From: Rhizobium sp. LC145
Lineage (GTDB): Bacteria; Pseudomonadota; Alphaproteobacteria; Rhizobiales; Rhizobiaceae
Direction: 5' to 3'
Length of the DNA: 64,000 nt
Assembly (NCBI RefSeq): GCF_001005825.1
Contig: NZ_LBHV01000016.1
Span: 1 to 64,000, forward strand
Shown: positions 41,623 through 50,612 of the stretch, piece after piece
Layout of the letters: each line of letters starts with the position of its first letter
How positions within the stretch are numbered: the stretch's first letter is position 1
Made by a program: the position numbers and the translations under genes
Notes under the pieces: generated by a model
The model's database searches: none
What the model was told of the DNA's origin: nothing
What the model saw: the letters and a program-made list of their open reading frames with translations, nothing else

Positions 41623-44535
41623 ATGACCGAGACAGCCGAAAAACTCGACTATTCGAAGACCCTCTATCTGCCCGAGACCGAATTTCCGATGCGCGCCGGC
41701 CTGCCGCAGAAGGAGCCGGAACTGGTCGCCCGCTGGCAGCAGATGGACCTCTACAAAAAGCTGCGCACGTCCGCCGCCGGACGCGAGAAGTTCGTGCTTC
41801 ACGACGGCCCGCCCTATGCCAACGGCAACATCCATATCGGCCACGCGCTGAACAAGATCCTGAAGGACGTCATCACACGCTCGTTCCAGATGCGCGGCTA
41901 TGACTCCAATTACGTGCCCGGCTGGGATTGCCACGGCCTTCCGATCGAATGGAAGATCGAGGAGGAAAACTACCGCGCCAAGGGTAAGGCGAAGCCGGAT
42001 CTGACCGAACCTGCGGCGATGATCGAGTTCCGTCGCGAATGCCGCGCCTATGCGGAAAAGTGGATCAAGGTCCAGACCGAGGAGTTCAAGCGCCTCGGCA
42101 TCGTCGGCGATTTCGAGAACCCCTATCTGACGATGAACTTCCATGCGGAAGCGCGCATCGCCGGCGAGCTGTTGAAGATCGCCAATAGCGGTCAGCTCTA
42201 TCGCGGCTCGAAGCCGATCATGTGGTCGGTCGTCGAGCGTACCGCGCTGGCGGAAGCCGAAGTCGAGTATCACGACTACGAAAGCGACACGATCTGGGTG
42301 AAGTTCCCGGTGGCAGTCGGGCCGCAGGCACTTGCTGGCGCCCATGTCGTCATCTGGACGACCACGCCCTGGACCATCCCCGGCAACCGTGCGATCGCCT
42401 ATTCGCCGAAGGTCGCCTACGGCCTTTACGAAATCACGGCGGCTGAAAACGACTTCGGTCCCCGTCCGGGCGAGAAGCTGATCTTCGCGGATAACCTGGC
42501 GGAGGAAAGCTTTGCCAAGGCCAAGCTCCAGTACAAGCGCCTGCGCGACGTTTCGGCTGACGAGATGGCGGCCATCACCTGCGCCCATCCGCTGAAAGGC
42601 CTCGGCGGCGGTTATGAATTTGCCGTGCCGCTGCTTGCCGGCGAGCATGTGACCGACGATGCCGGCACCGGCTTCGTGCACACCGCGCCGAGCCATGGCC
42701 GCGAGGACTTCGAGACCTGGATGGATCACATCCGCGAGCTGGAAGCCAAGGGCATCGAGACGAAGATCCCGTTCCCGGTCGATGACGGCGGCTTCTACAC
42801 CGCCGATGCTCCCGGCCTCGAGGGCGGCCGGGTGATGGACGACAACGGCAAGAAGGGCAATGCCAACGATCTCGTCATCAAGGCGCTGATCGAGCATGAC
42901 GCGCTCTTCGCCCGCGGCCGTCTGAAGCATCAATATCCGCATTCCTGGCGATCGAAGAAGCCGATCATCTTCCGCAACACGCCGCAATGGTTCGTCTATA
43001 TGGACAAGGACCTTGCCGACGGAACGACGCTGCGCACCCGCGCCCTCAAAGCGATCGATGACACGCGTTTTGTGCCCGCCGCCGGCCAGAACCGCCTGCG
43101 CGCCATGATCGAGAGCCGACCGGATTGGGTGCTTTCGCGCCAGCGCGCCTGGGGCGTGCCGATCTGCGTCTTCGTGGACGAGCACGGCGAGGTTTTGGCT
43201 GACGATGCCGTCAACAAGCGCATCCTCGAAGCCTTCGAGAAGGAAGGCGCGGATGCCTGGTTCGCGGCCGGCGCCAAGGAGCGCTTCCTGGGCAACGAGC
43301 ATGATCCGGTCAGATGGACACAAGTCATGGACATCCTCGATGTCTGGTTCGACTCGGGCTCCACGCACACCTTCACGCTGGAGGATCGCCCCGATCTGAA
43401 ATGGCCGGCGGACGTCTATCTGGAGGGCTCGGACCAGCACCGCGGCTGGTTCCATTCCTCGCTGCTCGAATCCGCCGCCACCCGCGGCCGCGCGCCCTAT
43501 GACACGGTCGTCACCCATGGCTTCACCATGGATGAGAAGGGCGAGAAGATGTCGAAGTCCAAGGGCAATGTCGTGGCGCCCCAAGACGTGATGAAGGATG
43601 CCGGCGCCGATATCCTGCGGCTCTGGGTCATGACCACCGACTATTGGGAGGACCAGCGCCTCGGCAAGGCGATCATCCAGACCAATGTCGATGCCTACCG
43701 CAAGCTCCGCAACACCATCCGCTGGATGCTCGGAACGCTCGCCCATGATGAGGGCGAGGAGATCGCCTATGACGATCTGCCCGAGCTGGAAAAGCTGATG
43801 CTGCACCGGCTATCCGAGCTGGATAAGCTGGTTCGCGAAGGCTACGACACGTTCGACTTCAAGCGCATCGCCCGGTCGCTCATCGATTTCTCGAACGTCG
43901 AGCTCTCGGCCTTCTATTTCGATATCCGCAAGGATGCGCTCTATTGCGATGCGCCGTCTTCGCTCCGCCGTCGGGCGGCGCTCGCCGTGATCCGTAAGAT
44001 CTTCGATTGCACGGTGATCTGGCTTGCGCCCATGCTGCCGTTCACCACCGAGGAAGCCTGGCTCTCGCGCAATCCTTCCGCGGTTTCGGTGCACCTGGAA
44101 CAGTTCCCGGCCGTGCCGGCGGAATGGCAGAACGAGGCAATTGCCGAGAAATGGGCAAATGTCCGCCGCGTCCGCTCGGTCGTCACCGGTGCACTGGAAA
44201 TCGAGCGCAAGGACAAGCGGATCGGCTCCTCGCTGGAGGCCGCGCCCGTCGTGCATATCGCCGATCCGGAACTGCTGGCAGCGCTGAAGGGGCAGGACTT
44301 CGCGGAGATCTGCATCACCTCCGGCATTTCCGTATTGGCTGGCGAAGGCCCGGCCGATGCCTTCCGTTTGCGCGAGGTGCCGGGCGTGGCCGTCGAGCCG
44401 AAGCTGGCGGAGGGCGTGAAATGCGCCCGCTCCTGGCGGGTGACGAAGGATGTCGGCGTCGACCCCGAATATCCGGATGTTTCCGCGCGCGATGCGGCGG
44501 CGCTGCGGGAGCTCGCCGCTCTCGGGCGTCTCTGA
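41623..44535 (+). CDS. ileS: Isoleucine-tRNA ligase
   Basis: IleRS charges tRNA-Ile and edits valine. The 970-residue class I synthetase has HIGH (PPYANGNIHIGHALNK), the editing-domain block WTTTPWTIPGNRAIAYSP, and KMSKS (DEKGEKMSKSKGNVV). The C-terminus reads GVKCARSWRVTKDVG, where many bacterial enzymes have a four-Cys zinc finger (KCxRCW...); here only the first Cys is kept, and the protein ends soon after. ATG 41623 is used. A stable hairpin follows the gene. Confidence 0.97.
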   Translation: MTETAEKLDYSKTLYLPETEFPMRAGLPQKEPELVARWQQMDLYKKLRTSAAGREKFVLHDGPPYANGNIHIGHALNKILKDVITRSFQMRGYDSNYVPGWDCHGLPIEWKIEEENYRAKGKAKPDLTEPAAMIEFRRECRAYAEKWIKVQTEEFKRLGIVGDFENPYLTMNFHAEARIAGELLKIANSGQLYRGSKPIMWSVVERTALAEAEVEYHDYESDTIWVKFPVAVGPQALAGAHVVIWTTTPWTIPGNRAIAYSPKVAYGLYEITAAENDFGPRPGEKLIFADNLAEESFAKAKLQYKRLRDVSADEMAAITCAHPLKGLGGGYEFAVPLLAGEHVTDDAGTGFVHTAPSHGREDFETWMDHIRELEAKGIETKIPFPVDDGGFYTADAPGLEGGRVMDDNGKKGNANDLVIKALIEHDALFARGRLKHQYPHSWRSKKPIIFRNTPQWFVYMDKDLADGTTLRTRALKAIDDTRFVPAAGQNRLRAMIESRPDWVLSRQRAWGVPICVFVDEHGEVLADDAVNKRILEAFEKEGADAWFAAGAKERFLGNEHDPVRWTQVMDILDVWFDSGSTHTFTLEDRPDLKWPADVYLEGSDQHRGWFHSSLLESAATRGRAPYDTVVTHGFTMDEKGEKMSKSKGNVVAPQDVMKDAGADILRLWVMTTDYWEDQRLGKAIIQTNVDAYRKLRNTIRWMLGTLAHDEGEEIAYDDLPELEKLMLHRLSELDKLVREGYDTFDFKRIARSLIDFSNVELSAFYFDIRKDALYCDAPSSLRRRAALAVIRKIFDCTVIWLAPMLPFTTEEAWLSRNPSAVSVHLEQFPAVPAEWQNEAIAEKWANVRRVRSVVTGALEIERKDKRIGSSLEAAPVVHIADPELLAALKGQDFAEICITSGISVLAGEGPADAFRLREVPGVAVEPKLAEGVKCARSWRVTKDVGVDPEYPDVSARDAAALRELAALGRL

Positions 44536-44549
44536 TCGATTGCAAAGTG

Positions 44550-44580
44550 CCGGATCATTGCGCTTCGGCGCGTGATCCGG
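44550..44580 (+). terminator. Stable UUCG hairpin after ileS
   Basis: CCGGATCA (44550-44557) pairs with TGATCCGG (44573-44580), and an inner stem TGCGC/GCGCG closes a TTCG tetraloop (44564-44567) of the very stable C-UUCG-G type, with one bulged base. No T tract follows, so it may act as a 3' stabiliser or a rho-dependent end. Confidence 0.4.
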
Positions 44581-44678
44581 TAAATCTGCCCGAAATTGGC
44601 CGGATTTTTCCGGCAGTCGGGCTATTGGAGTAATCTCGCAGGCGTCATGGACGGGTGCCTGTTGGTGGAAGGGTTTTC

Positions 44679-45314
44679 ATGAAGACGACACATGCGTTTC
44701 GTGCCGGCATGGGCGTGGCTGGCATTCTTGCCGCGACGTTGACCCTTTCGGGTTGCATGGGCAGCCCCACCTATGGAACGGACAAGACGGCCATGGAGCA
44801 ATTGGCCGACGACCTGGGTTCGGCGGTCTCCGTGGGCGGTAACGACGACAAGCGCCGCAGCGTGAAGTACAATCCGCGCCCCTCGCTGGTGGTCGCCACC
44901 AAGGAACAGCAGAACCAGACCTTGCCGTCGCCGCAGCAGTCGCTCGCCGGCCGCGAGAACAATCCCAACTGGGTCGAATCGCCGGAGGAGACGCGCGAGC
45001 GCCTGCGCCAGGAAGCGACCGAGAACGAGAACAATCCCCGTTACCGCTCGCCGCTGCTCGCCGGCAGGGGGCAGGCCGGGCAGATGACGGAATCGCAAAA
45101 GTGGGAAGCCTTCCGGCAGGCGAGGCAGAATGCCGAGACGGTGAACCTCAGCGCCCCGCGCCGCAGCCTCAGCGATCCGCCGACGGAATACCGTGCCGCC
45201 GATGCGGCCAACCTTCAGGACGTGGGCGAGCCTGAGCTGCAGAAGGAGCGCCGCCGCAAGAAGGAGGCCGAGGAAACGGCCAAGACCTCGAGCTGGTGGA
45301 AGCCTTTCCAGTAA
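44679..45314 (+). CDS. Lipoprotein of unknown function
   Basis: A 211-residue lipoprotein with signal MKTTHAFRAGMGVAGILAAT and lipobox LSGC, lipidated Cys26. The mature part is hydrophilic and probably disordered: repeats of ENNPNWVESPEETRER and ENNPRYRSPLLAG, many Gln/Glu/Arg residues, and a basic EKRRKKEAEE-type helix before the end SSWWKPFQ. It could be an envelope protein. I do not know the family. ATG 44679 has GTGGAAGGG upstream. It is convergent with tadA (13 bases between stops). Confidence 0.8.
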   Translation: MKTTHAFRAGMGVAGILAATLTLSGCMGSPTYGTDKTAMEQLADDLGSAVSVGGNDDKRRSVKYNPRPSLVVATKEQQNQTLPSPQQSLAGRENNPNWVESPEETRERLRQEATENENNPRYRSPLLAGRGQAGQMTESQKWEAFRQARQNAETVNLSAPRRSLSDPPTEYRAADAANLQDVGEPELQKERRRKKEAEETAKTSSWWKPFQ

Positions 45315-45327
45315 TCCGCGCGGCTTT

Positions 45328-45777
45328 TCAGCGTTTCGCCTTGAAGAAGCCGGTCAGGAGGCCGGCTGCTTCCGTTTCGCCCAGACCTGAATAGACCTCC
45401 GGCACGTGGTGGCAGGTGGGTTGGGCATAGAACCGCACCCCGTTGTCGACCGCGCCGCCCTTCGGGTCTTCGGCGCCGTAATAGAGACGGCGGATGCGGG
45501 CGAACGAGATTGCCGCCGCGCACATGGTGCAGGGCTCCAATGTCACGTAGAGGTCGGCGCCGGCAAGCCGCTCCTGCCCGAGTGTTTCGCAGGCATGCCG
45601 GATCGCCACCATTTCCGCATGGGCGGTAATGTCGTTTTCGGCGCGGGTGCGGTTTCCGGCGCGGGCGACGACCTTGCCGTCGAGCACGATGACCGCGCCG
45701 ACCGGCACCTCGCCGCGCTCCGCGGCAAGCCGCGCCTCGGCCAGAGCCTCGTCCATGAACCCGTTCGTTTTGCCCAT
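45328..45777 (-). CDS. tadA: tRNA-specific adenosine deaminase
   Basis: TadA deaminates A34 to inosine in tRNA-Arg(ACG). The 149-residue protein has the zinc/deaminase signature HAEM (ENDITAHAEMVAI) and PCTMC (LEPCTMCAAA), and the adenosine-deaminase block VPVGAVIVLDGKVVARAGNR. ATG 45777 (MGKTNGFMDEAL) has AGGAA upstream; ATG 45756 is a possible internal start. It is divergent from the rluB-type gene, whose start lies 185 bases away. Confidence 0.95.
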   Translation of the reverse strand: MGKTNGFMDEALAEARLAAERGEVPVGAVIVLDGKVVARAGNRTRAENDITAHAEMVAIRHACETLGQERLAGADLYVTLEPCTMCAAAISFARIRRLYYGAEDPKGGAVDNGVRFYAQPTCHHVPEVYSGLGETEAAGLLTGFFKAKR

Positions 45778-45962
45778 TCGGCAATTTCCTCTTAACCCGG
45801 ATGACGCGAACTGGTAGGAAGCAATCCAATTCGAGCCGGTCGCAGGCATGCATCCAGTGGGTTCCAGCCCGATGGATGAAGCAGGCCCCGCCCGTTAAAT
45901 CAACACGAACATGAATGTCCGGAAATGATTCCGTCCGACATCTCGCTTCAGGCAAACAACAA

Positions 45963-47834
45963 ATGACGTTCAAAGACAAGCCGAAGCGCGGCGCAGGCAA
46001 GCCCTTCGATCGCGAAAGCAAACCCCGCTCGGGAGCGAAACCCGGTGCCGCCGGAAAGAAGCGGCCCGATTTCAAGGCCGCCAAGACCGCGCCCGAGAAG
46101 ACCGCGCCCGAAAAGCCCGCCCGCAGGCCGGCGGTCGTCGCATCCGCTGCCGTGGAGGAAGGGAAGCCCGAGCGGATTTCCAAGATTCTCGCCCGGGCCG
46201 GCATCGCTTCCCGCCGCGATGTCGAGCGGATGATCATGGAAGGCCGCGTGAAGCTCAACGGCAAGCTGCTCGAGACGCCGGTCGTCAATGTCACGCTCGA
46301 AGACAAGATCGAGGTGGACGATCAGCCGATCCGGGGCATCGAGCGCACGCGGCTCTGGCTCTATCACAAGCCGGCCGGCCTCGTGACCACCAATTCCGAT
46401 CCGGAAGGCCGTCCCACGGTCTTCGACAATCTGCCGGAAGACCTGCCGCGCGTACTGTCGATCGGCCGGCTCGACATCAACACCGAAGGCCTGCTCCTGC
46501 TCACCAATGACGGCGGGCTGTCGCGGGTGCTCGAATTGCCGACCACCGGCTGGCTGCGGCGCTATCGCGTCCGCGCCCATGGTGAGGTCGACCAGGAGGC
46601 GCTGGACAAGCTGAAGGAAGGCATCGCCGTCGAAGGCGTTCTCTACGGATCGATCGAGGCGACGCTCGACCGCCAGCAGGGCCGCAATGTCTGGATGACC
46701 ATGGGGCTTCGCGAAGGCAAGAACCGCGAGATCAAGAACGTCCTGGGCGCGCTCGGGCTGGAAGTGAACCGCCTGATCCGCATCTCCTACGGCCCCTTCC
46801 AGCTCGGTGACTTGCCGGAAGGCGAGGTCCTGGAGGTGCGCGGACGCACGCTGCGCGAACAGCTCGGTCCCCGCCTGATCGAAGAGGCCAAGGCTAATTT
46901 CGAGGCGCCGATCTACAATCAGAAGGGTCCGGAGGACGAAAAGCCGGCCCGCGAGACCCGGCCGGAGAGGGCCGAAAGGCCGGAACGCTCCGAGCGCCCG
47001 CGTGGTGAGCGCCCCCGCGGTGAGGGATCGGCAGATCGGCGCGAAAAGGCTTTGGGCCGCCTGGATACCAAGCGCGGGGATCGCAAATTCGCCGACAAGC
47101 CGCGCGGCAAGGGCGGCGCCAGGGGTAATGACCGCGACTTCGGCGACGACCGCCCGAAGAAGCGCCCGCCGATGGGAACGAGCCGCACCACCAATGTGTG
47201 GATGGCGCCGGGCGCGCGCCCGACTGCCGACGGCAAGGCTCAGAAAACCTCCGCCCGCGCCGAGGCAGAACGGCTGTTTGACAAGCCGAAGCCCCAAAGC
47301 GAACGTCGCGTGGTGGTCAACCGCGCCGAGGACGACAGCGATTGGATTCGCGCGGAAGCACCGGTGCGCCGTCCGCGCGAGGAGGAAGGCCGCGATTTCG
47401 ACCGCAAGCGTTCCTTCGGTGACCGCCCGGATCGCGGTGACCGCCCGCCGCGTGGCGAGCGCTCCTTCGGCGACAAGCCCCGTTTTGATCGCAAGCCTCG
47501 TGAAGAGGGTGACCGCACGCGCGGTGAGAAATCCTTCCGAAGCGAGGGTCGCTCCGAGCGCCCGCGCGGCGAAAAGCCGTTCGGTGATAAGCCGCGTGGA
47601 GACAAGCCTTTCGGGGATAGACCTTTTGGGGACAAGCCGCGCGGCAAGCCCGCCGGCGGCAAGAGCTCCGGAGACAAGCCTTCGGGCGGACGTGGCAAGC
47701 CGAGCGGGGGTAAGTCGTTCGGGGGCAAGCCCGGCGGGGGCAAATCCTTCGGCGGAAAGCCGGGCGGCAGGCCTTCCGGTGGAGCGCGCCCCGGTGGCAG
47801 AACAGGCGGCAAACCCAAGGGACCGAGGGGGTAG
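45963..47834 (+). CDS. rluB: RsuA/RluB-type pseudouridine synthase with a long RG/FGDKP-rich tail
   Basis: The enzymatic part spans about residues 65-310. An S4 RNA-binding domain (RISKILARAGIASRRDVERM, VKLNGKL) comes first, then the catalytic block RVLSIGRLDINTEGLLLLTN with the nucleophilic Asp, and QGRNVWMTMGLREGKNREIKN (RKxR region). It modifies 23S rRNA uridines near the peptidyl-transferase centre if RluB-like. The N-terminal 60 and C-terminal ~310 residues are low complexity and basic: repeats of (F/R)GDKP, ERPRGE, GGKSFGGKPGG and RG. Total 623 aa against about 250-300 for a minimal enzyme. ATG 45963 is chosen over 45915; neither has a strong ribosome site. rsmD follows after six bases. 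Confidence 0.85.
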   Translation: MTFKDKPKRGAGKPFDRESKPRSGAKPGAAGKKRPDFKAAKTAPEKTAPEKPARRPAVVASAAVEEGKPERISKILARAGIASRRDVERMIMEGRVKLNGKLLETPVVNVTLEDKIEVDDQPIRGIERTRLWLYHKPAGLVTTNSDPEGRPTVFDNLPEDLPRVLSIGRLDINTEGLLLLTNDGGLSRVLELPTTGWLRRYRVRAHGEVDQEALDKLKEGIAVEGVLYGSIEATLDRQQGRNVWMTMGLREGKNREIKNVLGALGLEVNRLIRISYGPFQLGDLPEGEVLEVRGRTLREQLGPRLIEEAKANFEAPIYNQKGPEDEKPARETRPERAERPERSERPRGERPRGEGSADRREKALGRLDTKRGDRKFADKPRGKGGARGNDRDFGDDRPKKRPPMGTSRTTNVWMAPGARPTADGKAQKTSARAEAERLFDKPKPQSERRVVVNRAEDDSDWIRAEAPVRRPREEEGRDFDRKRSFGDRPDRGDRPPRGERSFGDKPRFDRKPREEGDRTRGEKSFRSEGRSERPRGEKPFGDKPRGDKPFGDRPFGDKPRGKPAGGKSSGDKPSGGRGKPSGGKSFGGKPGGGKSFGGKPGGRPSGGARPGGRTGGKPKGPRG

Positions 47835-47840
47835 CGGAAA

Positions 47841-48401
47841 GTGCGGATCGTCGGCGGTGAGTTTCGTGGCCGGGCTCTGGCTACTCCCAAATCCAACGCC
47901 ATCCGGCCAACCATCGACCGGACGCGCGAAAGCCTTTTTAATATCATCAGCCATGTCTATCCGGAGGCGCTGGAAGGCACGCGGGCGCTCGACCTCTTCG
48001 CGGGCACCGGCGCGGTCGGCCTGGAAGCGCTGTCGCGCGGCTGTCGGCTTGCGCTCTTCGTCGAAAACGGCGTCGAGGGCAGGGGACTTCTGTGGGAGAA
48101 CATCGACAGCTTCGGCCTGCATGGCCGCACCCGCATCCTGAGGCGGGATGCAACCAAGCTCGGGCCGATCGGCACGATGGAGCCCTTCCATTTCCTCTTC
48201 GCCGATCCGCCCTATGGTCAGGGATTGGGTGAAGGCGCTCTGCTTGCGGCCCATGCGGGCGGCTGGCTGGTGCCGGGCGCGCTTGTAATCCTGGAGGAGC
48301 GCGCCGATGCGGAGCTTTCGGTCGATCCGGTGTTCAAGCCGCTGGAAAGCCGCATCTTCGGCGATACCCGCGTCGAATTCTACCGCTACCAGCCGGGCTG
48401 A
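47841..48401 (+). CDS. rsmD: 16S rRNA (guanine(966)-N(2))-methyltransferase
   Basis: RsmD methylates N2 of G966 in 16S rRNA. The 186-residue protein has MRIVGGEFRGRALATPK at the N-terminus, the SAM-binding RALDLFAGTGAVGLEALSRG and the catalytic FADPPYG (NPPY-type). It starts at GTG 47841, six bases after the pseudouridine synthase stop, so the two rRNA modification genes are probably cotranscribed. The patatin gene follows after 12 bases. Confidence 0.95.
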   Translation: MRIVGGEFRGRALATPKSNAIRPTIDRTRESLFNIISHVYPEALEGTRALDLFAGTGAVGLEALSRGCRLALFVENGVEGRGLLWENIDSFGLHGRTRILRRDATKLGPIGTMEPFHFLFADPPYGQGLGEGALLAAHAGGWLVPGALVILEERADAELSVDPVFKPLESRIFGDTRVEFYRYQPG

Positions 48402-48413
48402 CGGAGCTTCGGG

Positions 48414-49292
48414 ATGACGACAAGGCTTGCTCTTCCCGATCTCGAAAAAGATACGCGCCATGGCGGACTGACCTTCGCCGTGGCACTCGGCGGCGGCGGA
48501 GCGCGAGGCATCTCGCATATCCAGGTCATCGAGGCGCTGGACGAACTCGGCATCCGCCCGGTCGCGATTTCCGGCTCTTCCATCGGTGCGATCATGGGCG
48601 CGGGCATGGCGGCCGGCATGACCGGACGGGATATCCGCGATTACACGCTGCAGACGGTGGGGGAGCGCGGCATGCTCCTCAACCGGCTCTGGAGCCTCGG
48701 TCCGGCCTCCATGCGCGACAAACTCGGCGGCTTCCGCTTCGGCCAGTTCAACCTCGAACTCATCCTGGATGCCTTTCTGCCGCCGCAAGTGCCGAGGGAT
48801 TTCCGCGATCTCGTGATCCCGATGAAGATATCTGCCACCGATTATTACGGGCAGGCGGAAGTGGTGCTGGAGCAGGGCGATCTGCGCACGGCGATCTCGG
48901 CCTCGGCGGCCATTCCGGGGCTGTTCATGCCGGTCAGGGTCAATGGCCGCATCATGATCGATGGCGGCGTCTTCAATCCGGTTCCCTACGAGCACCTGAT
49001 GGAACTCGCCGATGTGGTGATCGCCGTCGATGTCGTCGGCGCGCCGGAAGGCGACGGCACGCATCCTCCGAACCGCATAGACAGCCTCTTCGGCGCAAGC
49101 CAGCTCACCATGCAGGCAAGCATCGCGCTGAAGCTGAAGCTGCGCCCGCCGCAGATATTCCTTCGCCCCGCCGTGAACCGCTTCCGCGTCCTCGATTTCT
49201 TCAGGGCGCGGGAAATTCTCGATGAATCGGAAGATGTGAAGGACGAGCTGAAGCGCGCCGTCGACGCGCTTCACACGATGGCGGACGGGTAG
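48414..49292 (+). CDS. Patatin-like phospholipase
   Basis: A 292-residue patatin-family lipase. The oxyanion motif is FAVALGGGGARGISH, the Ser nucleophile is in GSSIGAIMGAG, and the catalytic Asp is in MIDGGVFNPVPYEH. There is no signal peptide or outer-membrane barrel, so it probably acts in the cytoplasm or at the inner face of the membrane on phospholipid acyl esters. It follows rsmD closely on the same strand and its end converges with the flavoprotein gene. Confidence 0.88.
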   Translation: MTTRLALPDLEKDTRHGGLTFAVALGGGGARGISHIQVIEALDELGIRPVAISGSSIGAIMGAGMAAGMTGRDIRDYTLQTVGERGMLLNRLWSLGPASMRDKLGGFRFGQFNLELILDAFLPPQVPRDFRDLVIPMKISATDYYGQAEVVLEQGDLRTAISASAAIPGLFMPVRVNGRIMIDGGVFNPVPYEHLMELADVVIAVDVVGAPEGDGTHPPNRIDSLFGASQLTMQASIALKLKLRPPQIFLRPAVNRFRVLDFFRAREILDESEDVKDELKRAVDALHTMADG

Positions 49293-49304
49293 CCCAGGTC
49301 CGCA

Positions 49305-49904
49305 TCATGCGGCTGCGGACTGCCGGGATGTGCTGAAGAGCTTGCCGCCTATGGCGCGGGCGGTTTCCAGATTGAAGTCAGGCTCGCCGACGAGCAGTTC
49401 GGAGGTGAGGACGGGCGCACCGCAATAGCCGAATATGCCGTGATCGATCTGTGTTCTCATCGCCCCGAAATAGCCATGGCGGGCATAGGTCCGCATGTCG
49501 GCGCCGCCGATCGCCACGAGATGAACGGGAAGATGGCTGAGCTTCCTCACCGTCGGCAGGTCCGGACCTTCGTCATAGGCCCAGCCATTGGAGAACACGC
49601 GGTCGATCCATCCCTTCAGCAGTCCCGGCATGGACCACCAGTATACGGGATAGACGAGTACCAGCGCATCGGCGCGATCGATCCTCGCCTGTTCGGCGAG
49701 AACATCGGTCGCCTGCTGTGCCTGTCTTAAGTGTACGGCATGATCGTTGGCGGTGAATCTCGGATCGAAGCCTTCGCCGGCAAGATCGGCGATCTCCACC
49801 GTATGCGCAGGGTCGGAGGCGAGAACACCATTGGCGATGTGGGTGGCGACGTTGTGGGTGAGCGATTTGGGGTCGGGATGGGCGACGACGACGAGAGCGT
49901 GCAT
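49305..49904 (-). CDS. NAD(P)H-dependent flavodoxin-fold oxidoreductase (KefF/MdaB-like)
   Basis: A 199-residue flavodoxin-like FMN protein: MHALVVVAHPDPKSLTHNVA (FMN phosphate loop), DALVLVYPVYWWSMPGLLKG, WIDRVFSNGWAYDEG and GGADMRTYARHGYFGAMRTQ. Such enzymes reduce quinones; KefF is the activating partner of the KefC antiporter. ATG 49904 has GGAG upstream. It is divergent from a TetR regulator with a large dyad between them, and a Kef-type antiporter lies just beyond the regulator, so a Kef-linked role is plausible but not proven. Confidence 0.85.
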   Translation of the reverse strand: MHALVVVAHPDPKSLTHNVATHIANGVLASDPAHTVEIADLAGEGFDPRFTANDHAVHLRQAQQATDVLAEQARIDRADALVLVYPVYWWSMPGLLKGWIDRVFSNGWAYDEGPDLPTVRKLSHLPVHLVAIGGADMRTYARHGYFGAMRTQIDHGIFGYCGAPVLTSELLVGEPDFNLETARAIGGKLFSTSRQSAAA

Positions 49905-49947
49905 TTCAAGGCTCCGGTAAGTGGTTGCGGTTAACGGGATAACGTTA

Positions 49948-49976
49948 TATACTTTTAGTAAGTTACTTTTGGTATA
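49948..49976. promoter_or_regulatory. 29-bp dyad, probable TetR operator
   Basis: Symmetric about G49962: TATAC (49948-49952) with GTATA (49972-49976), T4/TTTG spacers, and AGTAA (49957-49961) with TTACT (49963-49967). It ends seven bases before the TetR start codon and 44 bases upstream of the flavoprotein start, so a bound repressor would cover the promoter of both. The nesting of two exact half-site pairs makes chance unlikely. Confidence 0.7.
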
Positions 49977-49982
49977 TAGCCG

Positions 49983-50612
49983 ATGTCAAGCATGGAAATG
50001 AAACCCGCCACCCATCCGCGCCAGCGCCTGTCGCGCGAGGCCAGACGCCGCCAATTGATCGAAACCGCCTGGCGGATCATCCGGGAGGAGGGGACGGAGG
50101 CGTTGACGCTGGGACGACTGGCGGAACAGGCGGGGGTCGCAAAGCCGGTCGTCTACGATCACTTCGATACGCGGCCCCGGCTTCTGGTGGAGCTCTACAA
50201 GGAGTTCGACCGGCGTCAGACGGCGATCATCGACGAGGCGCTTCGAGCGAGCAAGCCGACGCTTGCCGACCGCGCGGGGGTGATCGCTTCGTCCTATGTG
50301 GAATGCGTGCTTGAACAGGGGCGCGAGATACCGGGCATCGTTGCGGCCCTGGCGAGCTCTCCGGAGCTCGAAAGGATCAAGCGCGAATACCAATTGGTTT
50401 TCATGGAAAAGTGCCGCGCCCAGCTTGCGCCGTTCGCCAGGAACGGGCTCGTTTCCTCCGCAGGGCTGTGGGCGATGCTCGGCGCGGCCGATGCTCTCTC
50501 CAATGCTGCGGCAACCGGAGAAATCACCGCCGAGCAGGCGAAGGAGGAGCTTTCCGGAACGATCGTCGCGATGGTCGAGCGCAGCGGCCCGGCGCAGGAA
50601 GGCGTGGGTTAG
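49983..50612 (+). CDS. TetR family transcriptional regulator
   Basis: A 209-residue regulator with the TetR N-terminal helix-turn-helix: RRQLIETAWRIIREEGTEAL, LGRLAEQAGVAKPVVYDHFD. The C-terminal ligand domain is helical (AALASSPELERIKREYQLVF). It is divergent from the flavoprotein and overlaps the antiporter gene at the stop codons (3 bases). No ribosome site precedes ATG 49983 because the dyad sits there; ATG 49992 is an alternative. Confidence 0.9.
   Translation: MSSMEMKPATHPRQRLSREARRRQLIETAWRIIREEGTEALTLGRLAEQAGVAKPVVYDHFDTRPRLLVELYKEFDRRQTAIIDEALRASKPTLADRAGVIASSYVECVLEQGREIPGIVAALASSPELERIKREYQLVFMEKCRAQLAPFARNGLVSSAGLWAMLGAADALSNAAATGEITAEQAKEELSGTIVAMVERSGPAQEGVG

Noticed and set aside
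41488..43806. A 772-codon antisense frame within ileS
   Set aside because: ileS is unmistakable on the plus strand, and the antisense product has no recognisable motif.
45948..49274. An open frame of 1108 codons on the minus strand, antisense to the pseudouridine synthase, rsmD and patatin genes
   Set aside because: Its product is low-complexity Arg/Ala/Gly/Asp with no domain, no ribosome site was apparent, and the plus-strand genes are clear. High GC with strong third-position bias produces such shadows.
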